This document shows, piece by piece, positions 26,600 to 35,800 of a stretch of 64,000 bases of DNA. The position numbers and the translations under genes are program-made. Origin of the DNA: Pedobacter glucosidilyticus (GTDB lineage: Bacteria > Bacteroidota > Bacteroidia > Sphingobacteriales > Sphingobacteriaceae). The DNA is taken from the NCBI RefSeq assembly GCF_002483235.1, contig NZ_DLHN01000017.1, forward strand, positions 223,404-287,403. Reading direction: 5' to 3'. The stretch's first letter is position 1; each line of letters starts with the position of its first letter. Under the pieces are notes generated by a model. That model did not search any database. It had not been told where the DNA came from and saw nothing but the letters and a program-made list of their open reading frames with translations.

Positions 26600-27161
26600 T
26601 TACTTTCTCTGTAATATTTAATATTAATTCATTTGGTTTTGGAAATTTCGTTGGTAAGAACTCGATTTTGAAAGGTAAGTCCATAGTTTTCAAATCCTCA
26701 ATATTATTATCAAGTAATTTGTAATTGTTACAATAATTGAAGGTCAATTTCAAATAGCGTCTGATTATCATCAAAGGCAAAAATTGTCCTTTCAAATTCA
26801 TCCATTCCATTAGATCTTTTTTTCCTTTTGAGCTGTTACAAACCCTACAAGCAAAGATTAGATTCTCAGCATCGTCTTTTCCGCCATATTTTTGAGGAAA
26901 TATATGATCTAGAGCTAATTTTTCATTTGAGCCGCAATAATTACAAACTTGCCCTGTTTGAAGTTTAATTTTTTCATCATCAAAAATAGTTCTTAAATTC
27001 ATTGTTCCATCTTTAAGCCCTTTGAATACTTTTGCTCTAATCATGAAATTGAATCTTTCGTATTTATCTTGTTTTTTGTCAACGGCCGTATGCGCCATTG
27101 CCAAATTCGCATACGAATAGTAAATAAGTTCTTTTACTGTTTCAAGTATTTGTTTCGACAT
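26592..27161 (-). CDS. HNH endonuclease
   Basis: 189 residues. The HNH/treble-clef core starts near residue 75: VCNYCGSNEKLALDHIFP, then GGKDDAENLIFACRVCN. It has two Cys-x2-Cys zinc knuckles, the catalytic Asp-His, the central Asn and the final Asn. An N-terminal helical region (1-70) and a C-terminal segment (130-189) have no recognised domain and may set target specificity. There is no intron or phage packaging context. It forms a tight two-gene unit with the EEP nuclease gene. Possible roles are anti-phage defence or a stand-alone accessory nuclease; neither is shown. Confidence 0.9.
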   Translation of the reverse strand: MSKQILETVKELIYYSYANLAMAHTAVDKKQDKYERFNFMIRAKVFKGLKDGTMNLRTIFDDEKIKLQTGQVCNYCGSNEKLALDHIFPQKYGGKDDAENLIFACRVCNSSKGKKDLMEWMNLKGQFLPLMIIRRYLKLTFNYCNNYKLLDNNIEDLKTMDLPFKIEFLPTKFPKPNELILNITEKVNV

Positions 27162-27215
27162 TTTTAGGAATTTCTTTTAGCGATGGCTTAGTCTAAAATA
27201 CAATAAAAATATTAA

Positions 27216-27560
27216 CTAACCCGCATTCAACTCATCCCAATATTCTACTGCTCTTCTGTAATGTGGGATAACAATAGAACCACCAACCAAATTAGCAATC
27301 ATAAAAATCTCATTCATTTCGGCGTGGTTTACACCAGCTTCATGGCATTTTCCTAAATGGTATTTGATACAATCATCACAACGTAAAACCATAGAGGCTA
27401 CTAAACCCAACATCTCTTTAGTTTTTACATCTAAAGCACCGTTAGCGTAAGTGGTAGTATCTAATGCAAAAAAACGTTTAATATTGGTATTTGCACTTTC
27501 CATTATCCTATCGTTCATTTTTGTACGATAGTTATTAAAATCATCAACCAGTTTTCCCAT
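27216..27560 (-). CDS. Carboxymuconolactone decarboxylase / AhpD-like protein
   Basis: 114 residues, helical. The redox/active signature is RCDDCIKYHLGKCHEAG, with Cys-x2-Cys and the following His as in AhpD-type proteins. It continues with NEIFMIANLVGGSIVIPHYRRAVEYWDEL. Family members are thiol-disulfide or peroxidase-partner enzymes, or true decarboxylases; the Cys pair favours a redox role. No peroxiredoxin gene adjoins it. It lies upstream of the HNH gene on the same strand with a 54-bp gap. Confidence 0.9.
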   Translation of the reverse strand: MGKLVDDFNNYRTKMNDRIMESANTNIKRFFALDTTTYANGALDVKTKEMLGLVASMVLRCDDCIKYHLGKCHEAGVNHAEMNEIFMIANLVGGSIVIPHYRRAVEYWDELNAG

Positions 27561-27633
27561 GTTATTTTTTTATTACGAATATAAAGATGCTATTCCCTAA
27601 CCATGCTATGGCTTTGTGTAAAAAAGATGATGC

Positions 27634-27975
27634 TTATTTTTCTAAATAAATTTCTAGGGCTGGGTCCCAAAAAAGCTGCTTAAAATTTATGATTTGGTCG
27701 TTTTCTACTTTAATACCTTCTTGTTCTAGTAATTCTTGCATCGCGGTAGCTTTGCCAAAATAAAACTTACCGGTTAGCAAACCATTTCTATTCACTACCC
27801 GATGCGCTGGGACTGGTGGATGTGCCGTAAAAGAACTGTTCATGGCGTAACCTACCATTCTGGAAGAACCTTTTGCCCCTAGAAAAGCTGCAATAGCACC
27901 GTAAGAAGTAACTCTACCTTTTGGAATAAGCCTCACTACCTGATAAACCTGTTCAAAAAAAGTAGCCTTTTCCAT
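27634..27975 (-). CDS. Alkyltransferase-like protein (ATL), MGMT domain without Cys
   Basis: 113 residues with the DNA-binding domain of O6-alkylguanine transferases: GRVTSYGAIAAFLGAKGSSRMVG, read as two stretches, and the active-site loop PAHRVVNRNG. Methyltransferases have PCHR with the acceptor Cys; here it is Ala57. Such proteins bind O6-alkylguanine lesions and hand them to nucleotide excision repair rather than reversing them. The gene starts directly after the trmB stop codon with no gap, so they share a transcript. Confidence 0.92.
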   Translation of the reverse strand: MEKATFFEQVYQVVRLIPKGRVTSYGAIAAFLGAKGSSRMVGYAMNSSFTAHPPVPAHRVVNRNGLLTGKFYFGKATAMQELLEQEGIKVENDQIINFKQLFWDPALEIYLEK

Positions 27976-28626
27976 CTAAGAAAATTTAAATTTAACGTAA
28001 TTGATGTTTTTCCCTTTTTGAAGGTATAAACGCTCGTAATGTGTTTTAATAGCTAAAATCTCATCTCCGGGATGCGTTTTATAAACATCTGTAGTTTGTT
28101 CTTCTATAAGGAATTTTAGCTCTGCTATTTTTTCTAGTGTATAGTCGTAAAAACCATCATTATCGGTTTTTAGGTGCATATAGCCTTTGGCTTTGGTTAC
28201 CGTTTTATACTTCTGTAAAAAAGTGGGATTGGTTAATCTTTTTCGTTCTAAAGGGCTTTGTGCTTGTGGGTCTGGGAAAGTAAGCCAAATTTCATCTACC
28301 TCGCCAGCCTCAAAATAATCTAGTAAATTTTGAATTTGTATTCTTAAAAAGCCTACGTTATCTAGGTTCTCATCAAGAGCCATTTTTGCACCAACCCAAA
28401 TTCTGTTGCCTTTATAATCTATACCTAAAAAATTCTTATCAGGATATTTGCGCCCCAAGTTAACGCTATACTCGCCTTTTCCACAGGCCAATTCTAATAT
28501 TAAGGGATTATCGTTTTTAAAAAAGGCTTTCTTCCAGTTTCCTTTAAAAGGCTTTCCGTTTTCTAATTGCACCACATTTTTAAAAGTGCCTATCTCTGTA
28601 AAGCGCTGTAATTTTCTTTTTGCCAC
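27976..28626 (-). CDS. trmB: tRNA (guanine-N7)-methyltransferase
   Basis: 216 residues. Methylates G46 of tRNA with SAM. It has the SAM site LILELACGKGEYSVNLG, the LGIDYKGNRIW strand, and the family's catalytic stretch EIWLTFPDPQAQSPLERKRLT. The start is GTG at 28626 (VAKRKLQRF read as MAKRKLQRF), since no upstream ATG fits. A minus-strand TATTTTTG lies 17 bases upstream. Confidence 0.95.
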   Translation of the reverse strand: MAKRKLQRFTEIGTFKNVVQLENGKPFKGNWKKAFFKNDNPLILELACGKGEYSVNLGRKYPDKNFLGIDYKGNRIWVGAKMALDENLDNVGFLRIQIQNLLDYFEAGEVDEIWLTFPDPQAQSPLERKRLTNPTFLQKYKTVTKAKGYMHLKTDNDGFYDYTLEKIAELKFLIEEQTTDVYKTHPGDEILAIKTHYERLYLQKGKNINYVKFKFS

Positions 28627-28642
28627 GTATCTAGTATTTCCA

Positions 28643-28650
28643 CAAAAATA
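28643..28650 (-). promoter_or_regulatory. Possible trmB -7 element
   Basis: TATTTTTG on the minus strand fits TAnnTTTG and leaves a leader of about 10-15 bases before the GTG start. It diverges from the fcl element at 28703. No -33 partner is evident. Confidence 0.45.
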
Positions 28651-28702
28651 ACCTTTCTTTAAAATTTAGCACTAATAATCATAGCAACTACCAAAAGAAT
28701 TA

Positions 28703-28710
28703 TATTTTTG
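28703..28710 (+). promoter_or_regulatory. Possible fcl -7 element
   Basis: TATTTTTG fits TAnnTTTG, 21 bases before the fcl TTG start. No TTG is seen at the -33 distance, so support is partial. Confidence 0.45.
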
Positions 28711-28731
28711 CACACATCTTAAGATAAAGTT

Positions 28732-29661
28732 TTGGAAAAATCAGCAAAAATTTATGTAGCAGGTCACCGTGGTATGGTAGGCTCTGCCATTACCAGAAAA
28801 CTTCAAAAAGAAGGTTATACCAATATCATTACCAGAACATCTGCTGAACTTGATTTAAGAAACCAGCAAGCAGTTACTGATTTTTTTGCTACCGAAAAGC
28901 CTGAATATGTTTTCTTAGCAGCAGCAAAAGTAGGCGGCATTGTAGCTAATAATACTTACCGGGCTGAGTTTTTGTATGATAATTTGCAGATACAAAACAA
29001 TATCATCCACAATTCTTATTTAAATAACGTTAAGAAATTATTGTTCTTAGGTTCAAGCTGTATTTATCCAAAAATGGCTCCTCAGCCTTTAAAAGAAGAA
29101 TATTTATTAAGTGGCTATTTAGAAGAAACCAACGAGCCTTATGCCATTGCTAAAATCACAGGTATTAAAATGTGTGATGCTTACCGTAGTCAATATGGTT
29201 GCAACTATATTTCTGCTATGCCTACCAATTTATATGGTTATAACGATAATTATCACCCACAAAATTCGCATGTTTTACCTGCTTTGATTCGTAAATTCCA
29301 CGAAGCAAAAGTTAATGGCTTAAACGATGTTACCATTTGGGGAACCGGAAGCCCAATGCGTGAGTTTTTATTTGCTGATGATTTAGCTGATGCTTGTTAT
29401 TACCTGATGTTAAATTACAATGAGCCTCATTTAATTAATATTGGTACTGGCGAGGATATCACCATTAAAGACCTAGCTTTAACTATTAAAGAAATTGTAG
29501 GTTTTGATGGCGAATTAAAATTTGATACTTCTAAACCAGATGGTACGCCACGTAAACTGATGGATGTAAGTAAACTACACAGCAAAGGCTGGAAACATAA
29601 AATAGAGCTTAAAGAAGGCATTCAATTAGCTTATGAAGATTTCTTAAGCAAGCATGCTTAA
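28732..29661 (+). CDS. fcl: GDP-L-fucose synthase
   Basis: 309 residues. Converts GDP-4-keto-6-deoxymannose to GDP-L-fucose with NADPH. It has the Rossmann glycine motif GHRGMVGSAI, the catalytic Ser in FLGSSCIYPKMAPQP, Tyr-x3-Lys in EPYAIAKITG, and MPTNLYGYNDNYHP. The start codon is TTG at 28732; no ATG is available upstream in frame, and the protein begins correctly at this point. The usual partner gmd is not adjacent, so the gene stands alone between trmB and a convergent gene. Confidence 0.95.
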   Translation: MEKSAKIYVAGHRGMVGSAITRKLQKEGYTNIITRTSAELDLRNQQAVTDFFATEKPEYVFLAAAKVGGIVANNTYRAEFLYDNLQIQNNIIHNSYLNNVKKLLFLGSSCIYPKMAPQPLKEEYLLSGYLEETNEPYAIAKITGIKMCDAYRSQYGCNYISAMPTNLYGYNDNYHPQNSHVLPALIRKFHEAKVNGLNDVTIWGTGSPMREFLFADDLADACYYLMLNYNEPHLINIGTGEDITIKDLALTIKEIVGFDGELKFDTSKPDGTPRKLMDVSKLHSKGWKHKIELKEGIQLAYEDFLSKHA

Positions 29662-29663
29662 AC

Positions 29664-29699
29664 AAAAAAAGGTGGTTGAAATTTCAACCACCTTTTTTT
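29664..29699. terminator. Perfect palindromic bidirectional terminator
   Basis: A 36-base perfect palindrome: A7, GGTGGTTGAA, TTCAACCACC, T7 around the centre. It lies between two convergent genes, so it gives a stem plus T tract for both strands: fcl on plus and the zinc-ribbon gene on minus. Confidence 0.93.
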
Positions 29700-29713
29700 A
29701 TGCTTTTTAAAGC

Positions 29714-30463
29714 TTAAACTGCTACGTTTTTAATATCCTCAGACATGGTCTCGTCAATTAAAATACGTCCGCAATGCTCGCAAACAATAATTTTTTTACG
29801 TTGACGGATATCAGACTGGCGTTGAGGTGGAATTTTATTGAAACAACCAGAGCAAGAATCTCTCTCGATAGTTACTACTGCTAAGCCATTTTTAAAGTTT
29901 CCTCTTAAACGGTTGTAAGCAAATAATAAACGTTCTTCTATTTTCTCATTTGCTTTCTCTGCCTGAGCTAACAACACTTCTTCTTCTTTCTGAGTTTCAG
30001 AAGTTATGGTTGCTAACTCTGCTTTTTTTACTTCTAAGTCCTTTTTACGATCTTCTAAGTTTTGTGCAGCACTTTCATAAACATCAGTTTTAGTTTTAAT
30101 CTCATACTGATGCTCTTTAATCTTCTTCTCGCAAACTTGTATTTCTAAACCTTGGATTTCAATCTCTTTAGCAAGAGCATCAAACTCGCGGTTATTCTTT
30201 ACGTTGTTTTGTTGAGTTTCGTATTTTTTGATTAAAGCCTGAGCTTCTTTAATCATATTTTTACGATTTACAATCGCATCTTCCAGATCATCAAGCTCTG
30301 CTTTGATTTTTTGTATGCGGGTTTCTAAACCAGCAACATCATCTTCTAAATCAGCAACTTCCATTGGAAGCTCGCCTCTTGTCTGACGAATTTTATCAAC
30401 TTTAGTATGAATTGTCTGCAGTTCGTATAAAGCTTCAAGCTTTTGTTCTACGGTTTGTTCCAT
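29714..30463 (-). CDS. C4-type zinc ribbon coiled-coil protein
   Basis: 249 residues. Residues about 1-185 form a long antiparallel coiled coil (TVEQKLEALYELQTIHTKVD onward). A C-terminal zinc ribbon follows, with Cys pairs in DSCSGCFNKIPP and IVCEHCGRIL. The family (CT398/DUF164-like) resembles coiled-coil transcription or secretion factors, but its role is unsettled. Its ATG overlaps the Nif3-like stop codon by one base, a coupling often seen between these two genes in Bacteroidota. Confidence 0.92.
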   Translation of the reverse strand: MEQTVEQKLEALYELQTIHTKVDKIRQTRGELPMEVADLEDDVAGLETRIQKIKAELDDLEDAIVNRKNMIKEAQALIKKYETQQNNVKNNREFDALAKEIEIQGLEIQVCEKKIKEHQYEIKTKTDVYESAAQNLEDRKKDLEVKKAELATITSETQKEEEVLLAQAEKANEKIEERLLFAYNRLRGNFKNGLAVVTIERDSCSGCFNKIPPQRQSDIRQRKKIIVCEHCGRILIDETMSEDIKNVAV

Positions 30464-31560
30464 TAAGACAAATATTTTATTGGGTTTGTATTATGTACAG
30501 TTAAACGGAGTGCAAAGTTAGGAAAATTATTTTGAATTATTTCCAATAGTAAGTCTTGCGTAAATTGCTCACTTTCAAAATGTCCGATATCGGCAATGAT
30601 AATTTTACCATCGGCATCAAAAAACTCGTGGTATTTAAAATCTGCGGTTATAAATATATCGGCCCCAGCCTGTATGGCTTGTTGTAATAAAAAGCTTCCA
30701 GAACCTCCGCAAACAGCTACTTTACTAATTTTTTTCTCTAAAAGTGCAGTGTGTCTAATCACAGAAACTTGCATATTTTGCTTCAGTAACTGTAAAAATT
30801 CTAGCTCATCCATAGGTGCTTTTAATTCTCCAAGCATACCTGCGCCTACTGTTTTTAAAGTATTAGAAAGTGAAAATAAATCGTAAGCAACTTCTTCGTA
30901 AGGGTGCGCTTGCAGCATAGCATCTACAATTTTGTGCTCTAAATGTGCTGGGATTAACACCTCTACGCGATATTCTTCTTCTGAATGTCTTACATTTTTT
31001 TCGCCTAAAAACGGATTGGCTTTTTCGTTAGCCTTGTAATTGCCATTTCCAATATTTTCAAAGCTACACTCGCTGTAATTACCAATACTACCAGCACCGG
31101 CTAAAAACATAGCATCTTTTACTTGCTCTTTATGCTGCGTAGGCACAAAAACCACTAATTTTTTTAAAAGTGCTTCTTTAGGAGCTAGTATTTGGGTATT
31201 GATTAAACCTAACTTATCGGCTATTTTTTTATTTACACCATTGTAAATATGGTCTAAATTGGTGTGGATGGCATAAATGGCAATATCATGTTTAATGGCT
31301 TGTATAACCACACGCTCTACATAGTTTTTACCGTTAAATTTCTTTAATCCTTTAAAAACTATGGGATGATGAGCAATAATAATATCACATTGCTCATCAA
31401 TAGCTTCTTGTACAACAGCTTCTGTACAATCTAAACATATTAAAGCTTTTTTTATTTCTTGAAGAGGATGACCAACTATTAAACCTGCATTATCATAAGC
31501 CTCCTGATAAGAAGCTGGTGCTATGCTTTCTAAAAAAGAGCTAAGTTCTTTAATCTTCAT
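30463..31560 (-). CDS. Nif3-like dinuclear metal-centre hexameric protein
   Basis: About 365 residues from the ATG at 31560 (another Met lies two codons upstream). Metal ligands are in CDIIIAHHPIVFKGL, AIYAIHTNLDHI and, at the C-terminus, IIADIGHFESEQ. Between the two halves (about 125-235) lies the PII-like insert with the family pattern HPYEEVAYDLFSL. Members are also called GTP cyclohydrolase I type 2 homologues, a name with weak support. The gene is coupled to the zinc-ribbon gene downstream. Confidence 0.93.
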   Translation of the reverse strand: MKIKELSSFLESIAPASYQEAYDNAGLIVGHPLQEIKKALICLDCTEAVVQEAIDEQCDIIIAHHPIVFKGLKKFNGKNYVERVVIQAIKHDIAIYAIHTNLDHIYNGVNKKIADKLGLINTQILAPKEALLKKLVVFVPTQHKEQVKDAMFLAGAGSIGNYSECSFENIGNGNYKANEKANPFLGEKNVRHSEEEYRVEVLIPAHLEHKIVDAMLQAHPYEEVAYDLFSLSNTLKTVGAGMLGELKAPMDELEFLQLLKQNMQVSVIRHTALLEKKISKVAVCGGSGSFLLQQAIQAGADIFITADFKYHEFFDADGKIIIADIGHFESEQFTQDLLLEIIQNNFPNFALRLTVHNTNPIKYLS

Positions 31561-31635
31561 AAGCACTAAGTTAGCTTTTTATGGCAAATCATTGGCAATA
31601 AAAGCTCATCCAAAACTTATGATACAATCAAAAAA

Positions 31636-31995
31636 TTATACGGTAGCCATCCCAACAAAATGACGACTTTCTAAAGCCATTTTATGGTTATACTCGTTTG
31701 CTAAACTTTTGTAATTGATTAAATCTACGATAGTACCAATAAAGCATAAACCTGCTGTAAGGAAATATAAAATACCCATACCCATTTGGTTGGTTACAAA
31801 ACGTTGGATACCAGCTATCCCAAAAAATCCTAGAATGGTAAATAATAAAACGTGTTGTGGGTCGCGGCGTTTACCGGTATAAACCAATTCAAAGTTTCTT
31901 ACTTGGTTTTCATTTAAGTCTTTCGTTATCTCTTGAATAAAAATCATTTCTTCGGTAGTAACGTTGGCTAGGTGGAAAAGGAAATTATGTTTCAT
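31636..31995 (-). CDS. TM2 domain membrane protein
   Basis: 119 residues. The C-terminal half has two membrane segments joined by the TM2 loop (FTILGFFGIAGIQRFVTNQM and GILYFLTAGLCFIGTIVDLI). The N-terminal 50 residues are cytoplasmic and acidic. Function unknown across the family. It begins a run of three small membrane-protein genes on the minus strand, separated from the next by 18 bp. Confidence 0.88.
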   Translation of the reverse strand: MKHNFLFHLANVTTEEMIFIQEITKDLNENQVRNFELVYTGKRRDPQHVLLFTILGFFGIAGIQRFVTNQMGMGILYFLTAGLCFIGTIVDLINYKSLANEYNHKMALESRHFVGMATV

Positions 31996-32013
31996 TTACT
32001 CTATTTTTAAGGT

Positions 32014-32292
32014 TCAGAAATATGTTTTTCTAATTAGAGTATAAATCCGCATAATTATTACAATAAAAGCAAAAAAACCTAAAGGGTGCATTTTCCACGA
32101 TGCTGAAAACTGAAAATGCAACAAGTAGTAAATAGACCTTCCTAAACCACAACCAGGGCAAAAACCTATCTCAAAATAGGCTAAAGGGCAAATAGAATGA
32201 TGCTCTTGACTTGGATTTAAAAAGTACAAGGCAATAATTGCCGTAGAAAAAAATAAAAGCTCGAGCGGAATTTTTACTATTTGTTTAATCAA
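32014..32292 (-). CDS. DUF2752 membrane protein
   Basis: 92 residues with about two to three hydrophobic segments. The family motif FCPGCGLGRSIYYLLH (usual form C-P-x-C-G-x-T-R) is present, with Gly where Thr is common. Function unknown; members often accompany TM2-domain genes in Bacteroidota, as here. It starts 1 bp after the stop codon of the DUF4199-like gene. Confidence 0.88.
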   Translation of the reverse strand: MIKQIVKIPLELLFFSTAIIALYFLNPSQEHHSICPLAYFEIGFCPGCGLGRSIYYLLHFQFSASWKMHPLGFFAFIVIIMRIYTLIRKTYF

Positions 32293-32293
32293 A

Positions 32294-32707
32294 TTACAAT
32301 TGTTTTGGCTTTGTCATTAACAATAATGAGCTAGCTAAGGTAACCAAGAAACCTATTATTGCAGCACCAAAAATACGTTCCATATAATCAGAAGAAAACT
32401 CTATGTTTAAAAAACTAAAATAAAGCGAGCTAAAAGCACCTGCAATTAAACCACTAATAGCCATAATTTTAAAGCCCTCAAAAATTCCTTCAAAAAAAGT
32501 TAATCTATTGTTGTTTCTATTTTTAAAGCCTCTTATTCCTAAATATAAGCCAATAATTGGGATGATGACAGAAGTATATTCTAACCATCTATTTTTACTT
32601 TCTTGAACGTTTTCTGGATTGATACCTGCATAATGCATGATGATTACCCATAATACTGAAACCACACCAATGATGATTCCTGATAATATTGCGTTATTCA
32701 TTTTCAT
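32294..32707 (-). CDS. DUF4199-like membrane protein
   Basis: 137 residues with four predicted membrane helices (about 8-28, 45-60, 75-97 and 110-130). Pattern typical of DUF4199: an N-terminal helix followed by KNRNNNRLTFFEGIFEGFKI. Function unknown. It is the first gene of the three-gene membrane-protein run and is divergent from mfd. Confidence 0.82.
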   Translation of the reverse strand: MKMNNAILSGIIIGVVSVLWVIIMHYAGINPENVQESKNRWLEYTSVIIPIIGLYLGIRGFKNRNNNRLTFFEGIFEGFKIMAISGLIAGAFSSLYFSFLNIEFSSDYMERIFGAAIIGFLVTLASSLLLMTKPKQL

Positions 32708-32789
32708 AATAAGATGTTTTAATGTTAAAAGGTCTTGATGATTGAAGAAGCTAATTTAATGCCATTTCTAGATTATAAGTCTGCTTTGG

Positions 32790-32797
32790 TATATTTG
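32790..32797 (+). promoter_or_regulatory. mfd -7 promoter element
   Basis: TATATTTG, exact TAnnTTTG. It covers the GTG at 32797, so translation must begin later. This supports the GTG at 32815 as the mfd start. The -33 region has only TTTC near 32765. Confidence 0.6.
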
Positions 32798-32814
32798 TGG
32801 CAAGAGATTGTAAA

Positions 32815-35800
32815 GTGAACATCAGAGAAATTCTAGAAAGATATAAGCAAGATAGCCGGGTTGAGCAATTAACCCATGCTTTGCAGCAAAAAAAATCGCG
32901 TATACATTTAAAAGGTTTAATTGGCGCACAGGATGCTTTTGTAGTAGCTGCCAATTATTTTCTTACGCACAGAAATATGGTTTTTGTGCTTCCGGATAGA
33001 GAAGAAGCCAACTATTTCCAAGCTGATTTAGAAAACCTCATGGATAAAGACATCCTGCTTTTTCCATCTTCTTACCGTAAATCTTTTGATTTTACCCAAA
33101 CAGATTCTGCCAACGTACTTTTAAGAGCCGAAGTATTAAACGAGCTTAATCATACACAGGAGTATGGACATTTAATTGTTACCTACCCAGAAGCTTTAGC
33201 AGAAAAAGTTATTGATAGAAATGCACTTGAGAAAAACACACTTGAAATTGTTTTAAACAACAAGCTTAGCATTGATTTTATCAACGAGTTTTTAATAGAA
33301 TATGATTTTGAACGTACTGATTTTGTATATGAACCAGGACAGTTTTCTATCCGTGGTGGCATTGTAGATATATTTTCTTTCTCTAACGAGTTACCTTACC
33401 GCATAGAATTTTTTGGCGACCATATAGAATCTATCAGAACATTTGAAATCGAAAGTCAGCTTTCTGTAGAACATGTAAAATCTGTTACGATTGTTCCAAA
33501 CGTACAAGCTAAATTTCTTACAGAAAGTAATATCTCATTATTAGAGTTTATTGATGATGATGCCGCTATTTGGTTTAAAGATGTAGTTTTCACTTTAGAT
33601 ACCATCAAAACCGGATATAAAAAAGCTACAGAACTTTGGAAAGCTTTATCAGCAAATGATAAACAAACCAACCCAGATTGGCTAGACCCTAAGTTTTCTT
33701 TTACTGATGAAAAACTACTAGCAGACCAACTAAGCGATTTCCCTATCGTAGAATTTGGCAAGCAGTTTTTTTATCCGGCAACGCAAACTATTTTGTTTGA
33801 TACCAAGCCACAGCCATCTTTTAATAAAGATTTTAATCTGCTTATCCATAACTTAAAAGAAAACGAAAAGCAAAAGATTGAGAATTTTATCCTTACAGAT
33901 TCTCCAAAGCAACAAGAACGTTTATTTGCGATTATAGAGGACTTAGTCAAACAAATTACCTTTACGCCTATCAACATCTCTATTAGAGAGGGTTTTATAG
34001 ATTACGAACAAAAATTAGCTTGTTATACAGATCATCAGATATTTGATCGCTATTATAAATACAAGCTCAAAAGAGGTTATACCAAATCTCAAGCGATTAC
34101 GCTTAAAGAACTTAGGGATTTAAAACCTGGCGATTTTATCACACATATAGACCATGGTGTTGGTAAATACGGCGGCCTAGAAAAGGTTGAGGTAAATGGT
34201 AAAATACAAGAAATGATTAGGCTTATTTATGCCGATAATGATTTGCTGTATGTAAATATCAACTCGCTAAACCGTATTTCTAAGTATTCTGGTAAAGATG
34301 GGCATATTCCTAAAATGAACAAATTAGGAACCGATGCTTGGGATAAACTCAAGAAAACCACAAAAAAAAAAGTTAAAGACATTGCCCGCGACCTGATAAA
34401 ACTTTATGCCCTACGTAAAGCACAAGAAGGTATGGCTTTCTCGCCCGATACTTACTTACAAAACGAACTGGAGGCTTCTTTTATTTATGAAGATACCCCA
34501 GACCAAGAAAAGGCTACAGCCGATGTAAAAAAAGACATGGAATCGCCACACCCGATGGACCGCTTGGTGTGTGGTGATGTTGGTTTTGGTAAAACAGAAG
34601 TTGCTATAAGAGCAGCTTTTAAAGCCGCTACAGATGGTAAGCAGGTTGCTATTTTGGTGCCTACCACCATTTTAGCCATGCAACATTATAAAACCTTTAA
34701 TGAACGTTTAAAAGATTTCCCAGTCAGGATAGATTATATCAACCGATTTAAATCTACCAAACAAGTAAAAGACACTTTAGAAGCTTTAAAAGCCGGAAAA
34801 GTAGATATCATTATTGGTACACATAAATTGGTGAGTAAAGATGTTAAGTTTAAAGATTTAGGCCTTTTAATTATTGATGAGGAGCAAAAATTTGGTGTTA
34901 CTGTAAAAGAAAAATTAAAACAATTTAGGGCTAATGTTGATACGCTTACGTTAACTGCAACGCCAATTCCTAGAACGCTCCATTTTTCTTTAATGGGTGC
35001 TCGAGATTTATCTATCATCCAAACACCGCCACCAAACCGCCAGCCTGTTTTAACAGAATTACATGTTTTTAACGAGAAACTGATTAAAGAAGCTGTAGAG
35101 TTTGAGTTGGATAGAGATGGACAAGTTTTCTTTATCCATAACCGCGTTGCCGATTTACGTCAGCTAGGTGGTTTAATACAAAAGCTTGTTCCAAAAGCTA
35201 GAATTGCAATTGCGCATGGGCAGCTAGAAGGCGATAAGCTTGAAGATATTATGCTTGATTTTATTGAAGGAAAGTATGATGTTTTAGTTGCCACCACCAT
35301 TATTGAGGCTGGTCTTGATGTACCAAATGCCAATACCATGTTGATTAATCATGCCCACATGTTTGGCTTAAGTGATTTGCACCAGATGCGTGGACGTGTA
35401 GGACGCTCTAATAAAAAAGCTTTTTGCTATTTGTTAAGTCCGCCTTTGTCTACTCTTACGCCAGAAGCTAGAAAACGTTTAAGCGCTATAGAAGAATTTT
35501 CTGATTTAGGTAGCGGATTTAACGTAGCCATGCGAGATCTAGACATCCGCGGAAGCGGAAACCTTTTAGGTGCAGAGCAAAGCGGTTTCATTGCTGAGAT
35601 TGGCTTTGATATGTATCATAAAATCTTGGATGAAGCTATACAAGAACTTAAAGAAGACGAGTTTAAAGGTTTATTTCAGGATGAAAAGCCTCGTCCTTTT
35701 GTAAGCTTTACCCAAATAGAAACCGATATGGAGCTACTAATCCCTGATGAGTATGTAACCAATATCCAGGAGCGTTATAATTTATATACCGAGCTTTCTA

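Noticed and set aside
26592..27161. HNH gene considered as a homing endonuclease of an intron or intein
   Set aside because: No interrupted host gene or intron structure surrounds it; flanking genes are intact.
27634..27975. Gene considered as an O6-methylguanine methyltransferase
   Set aside because: The acceptor Cys of PCHR is Ala, which places it with alkyltransferase-like proteins.
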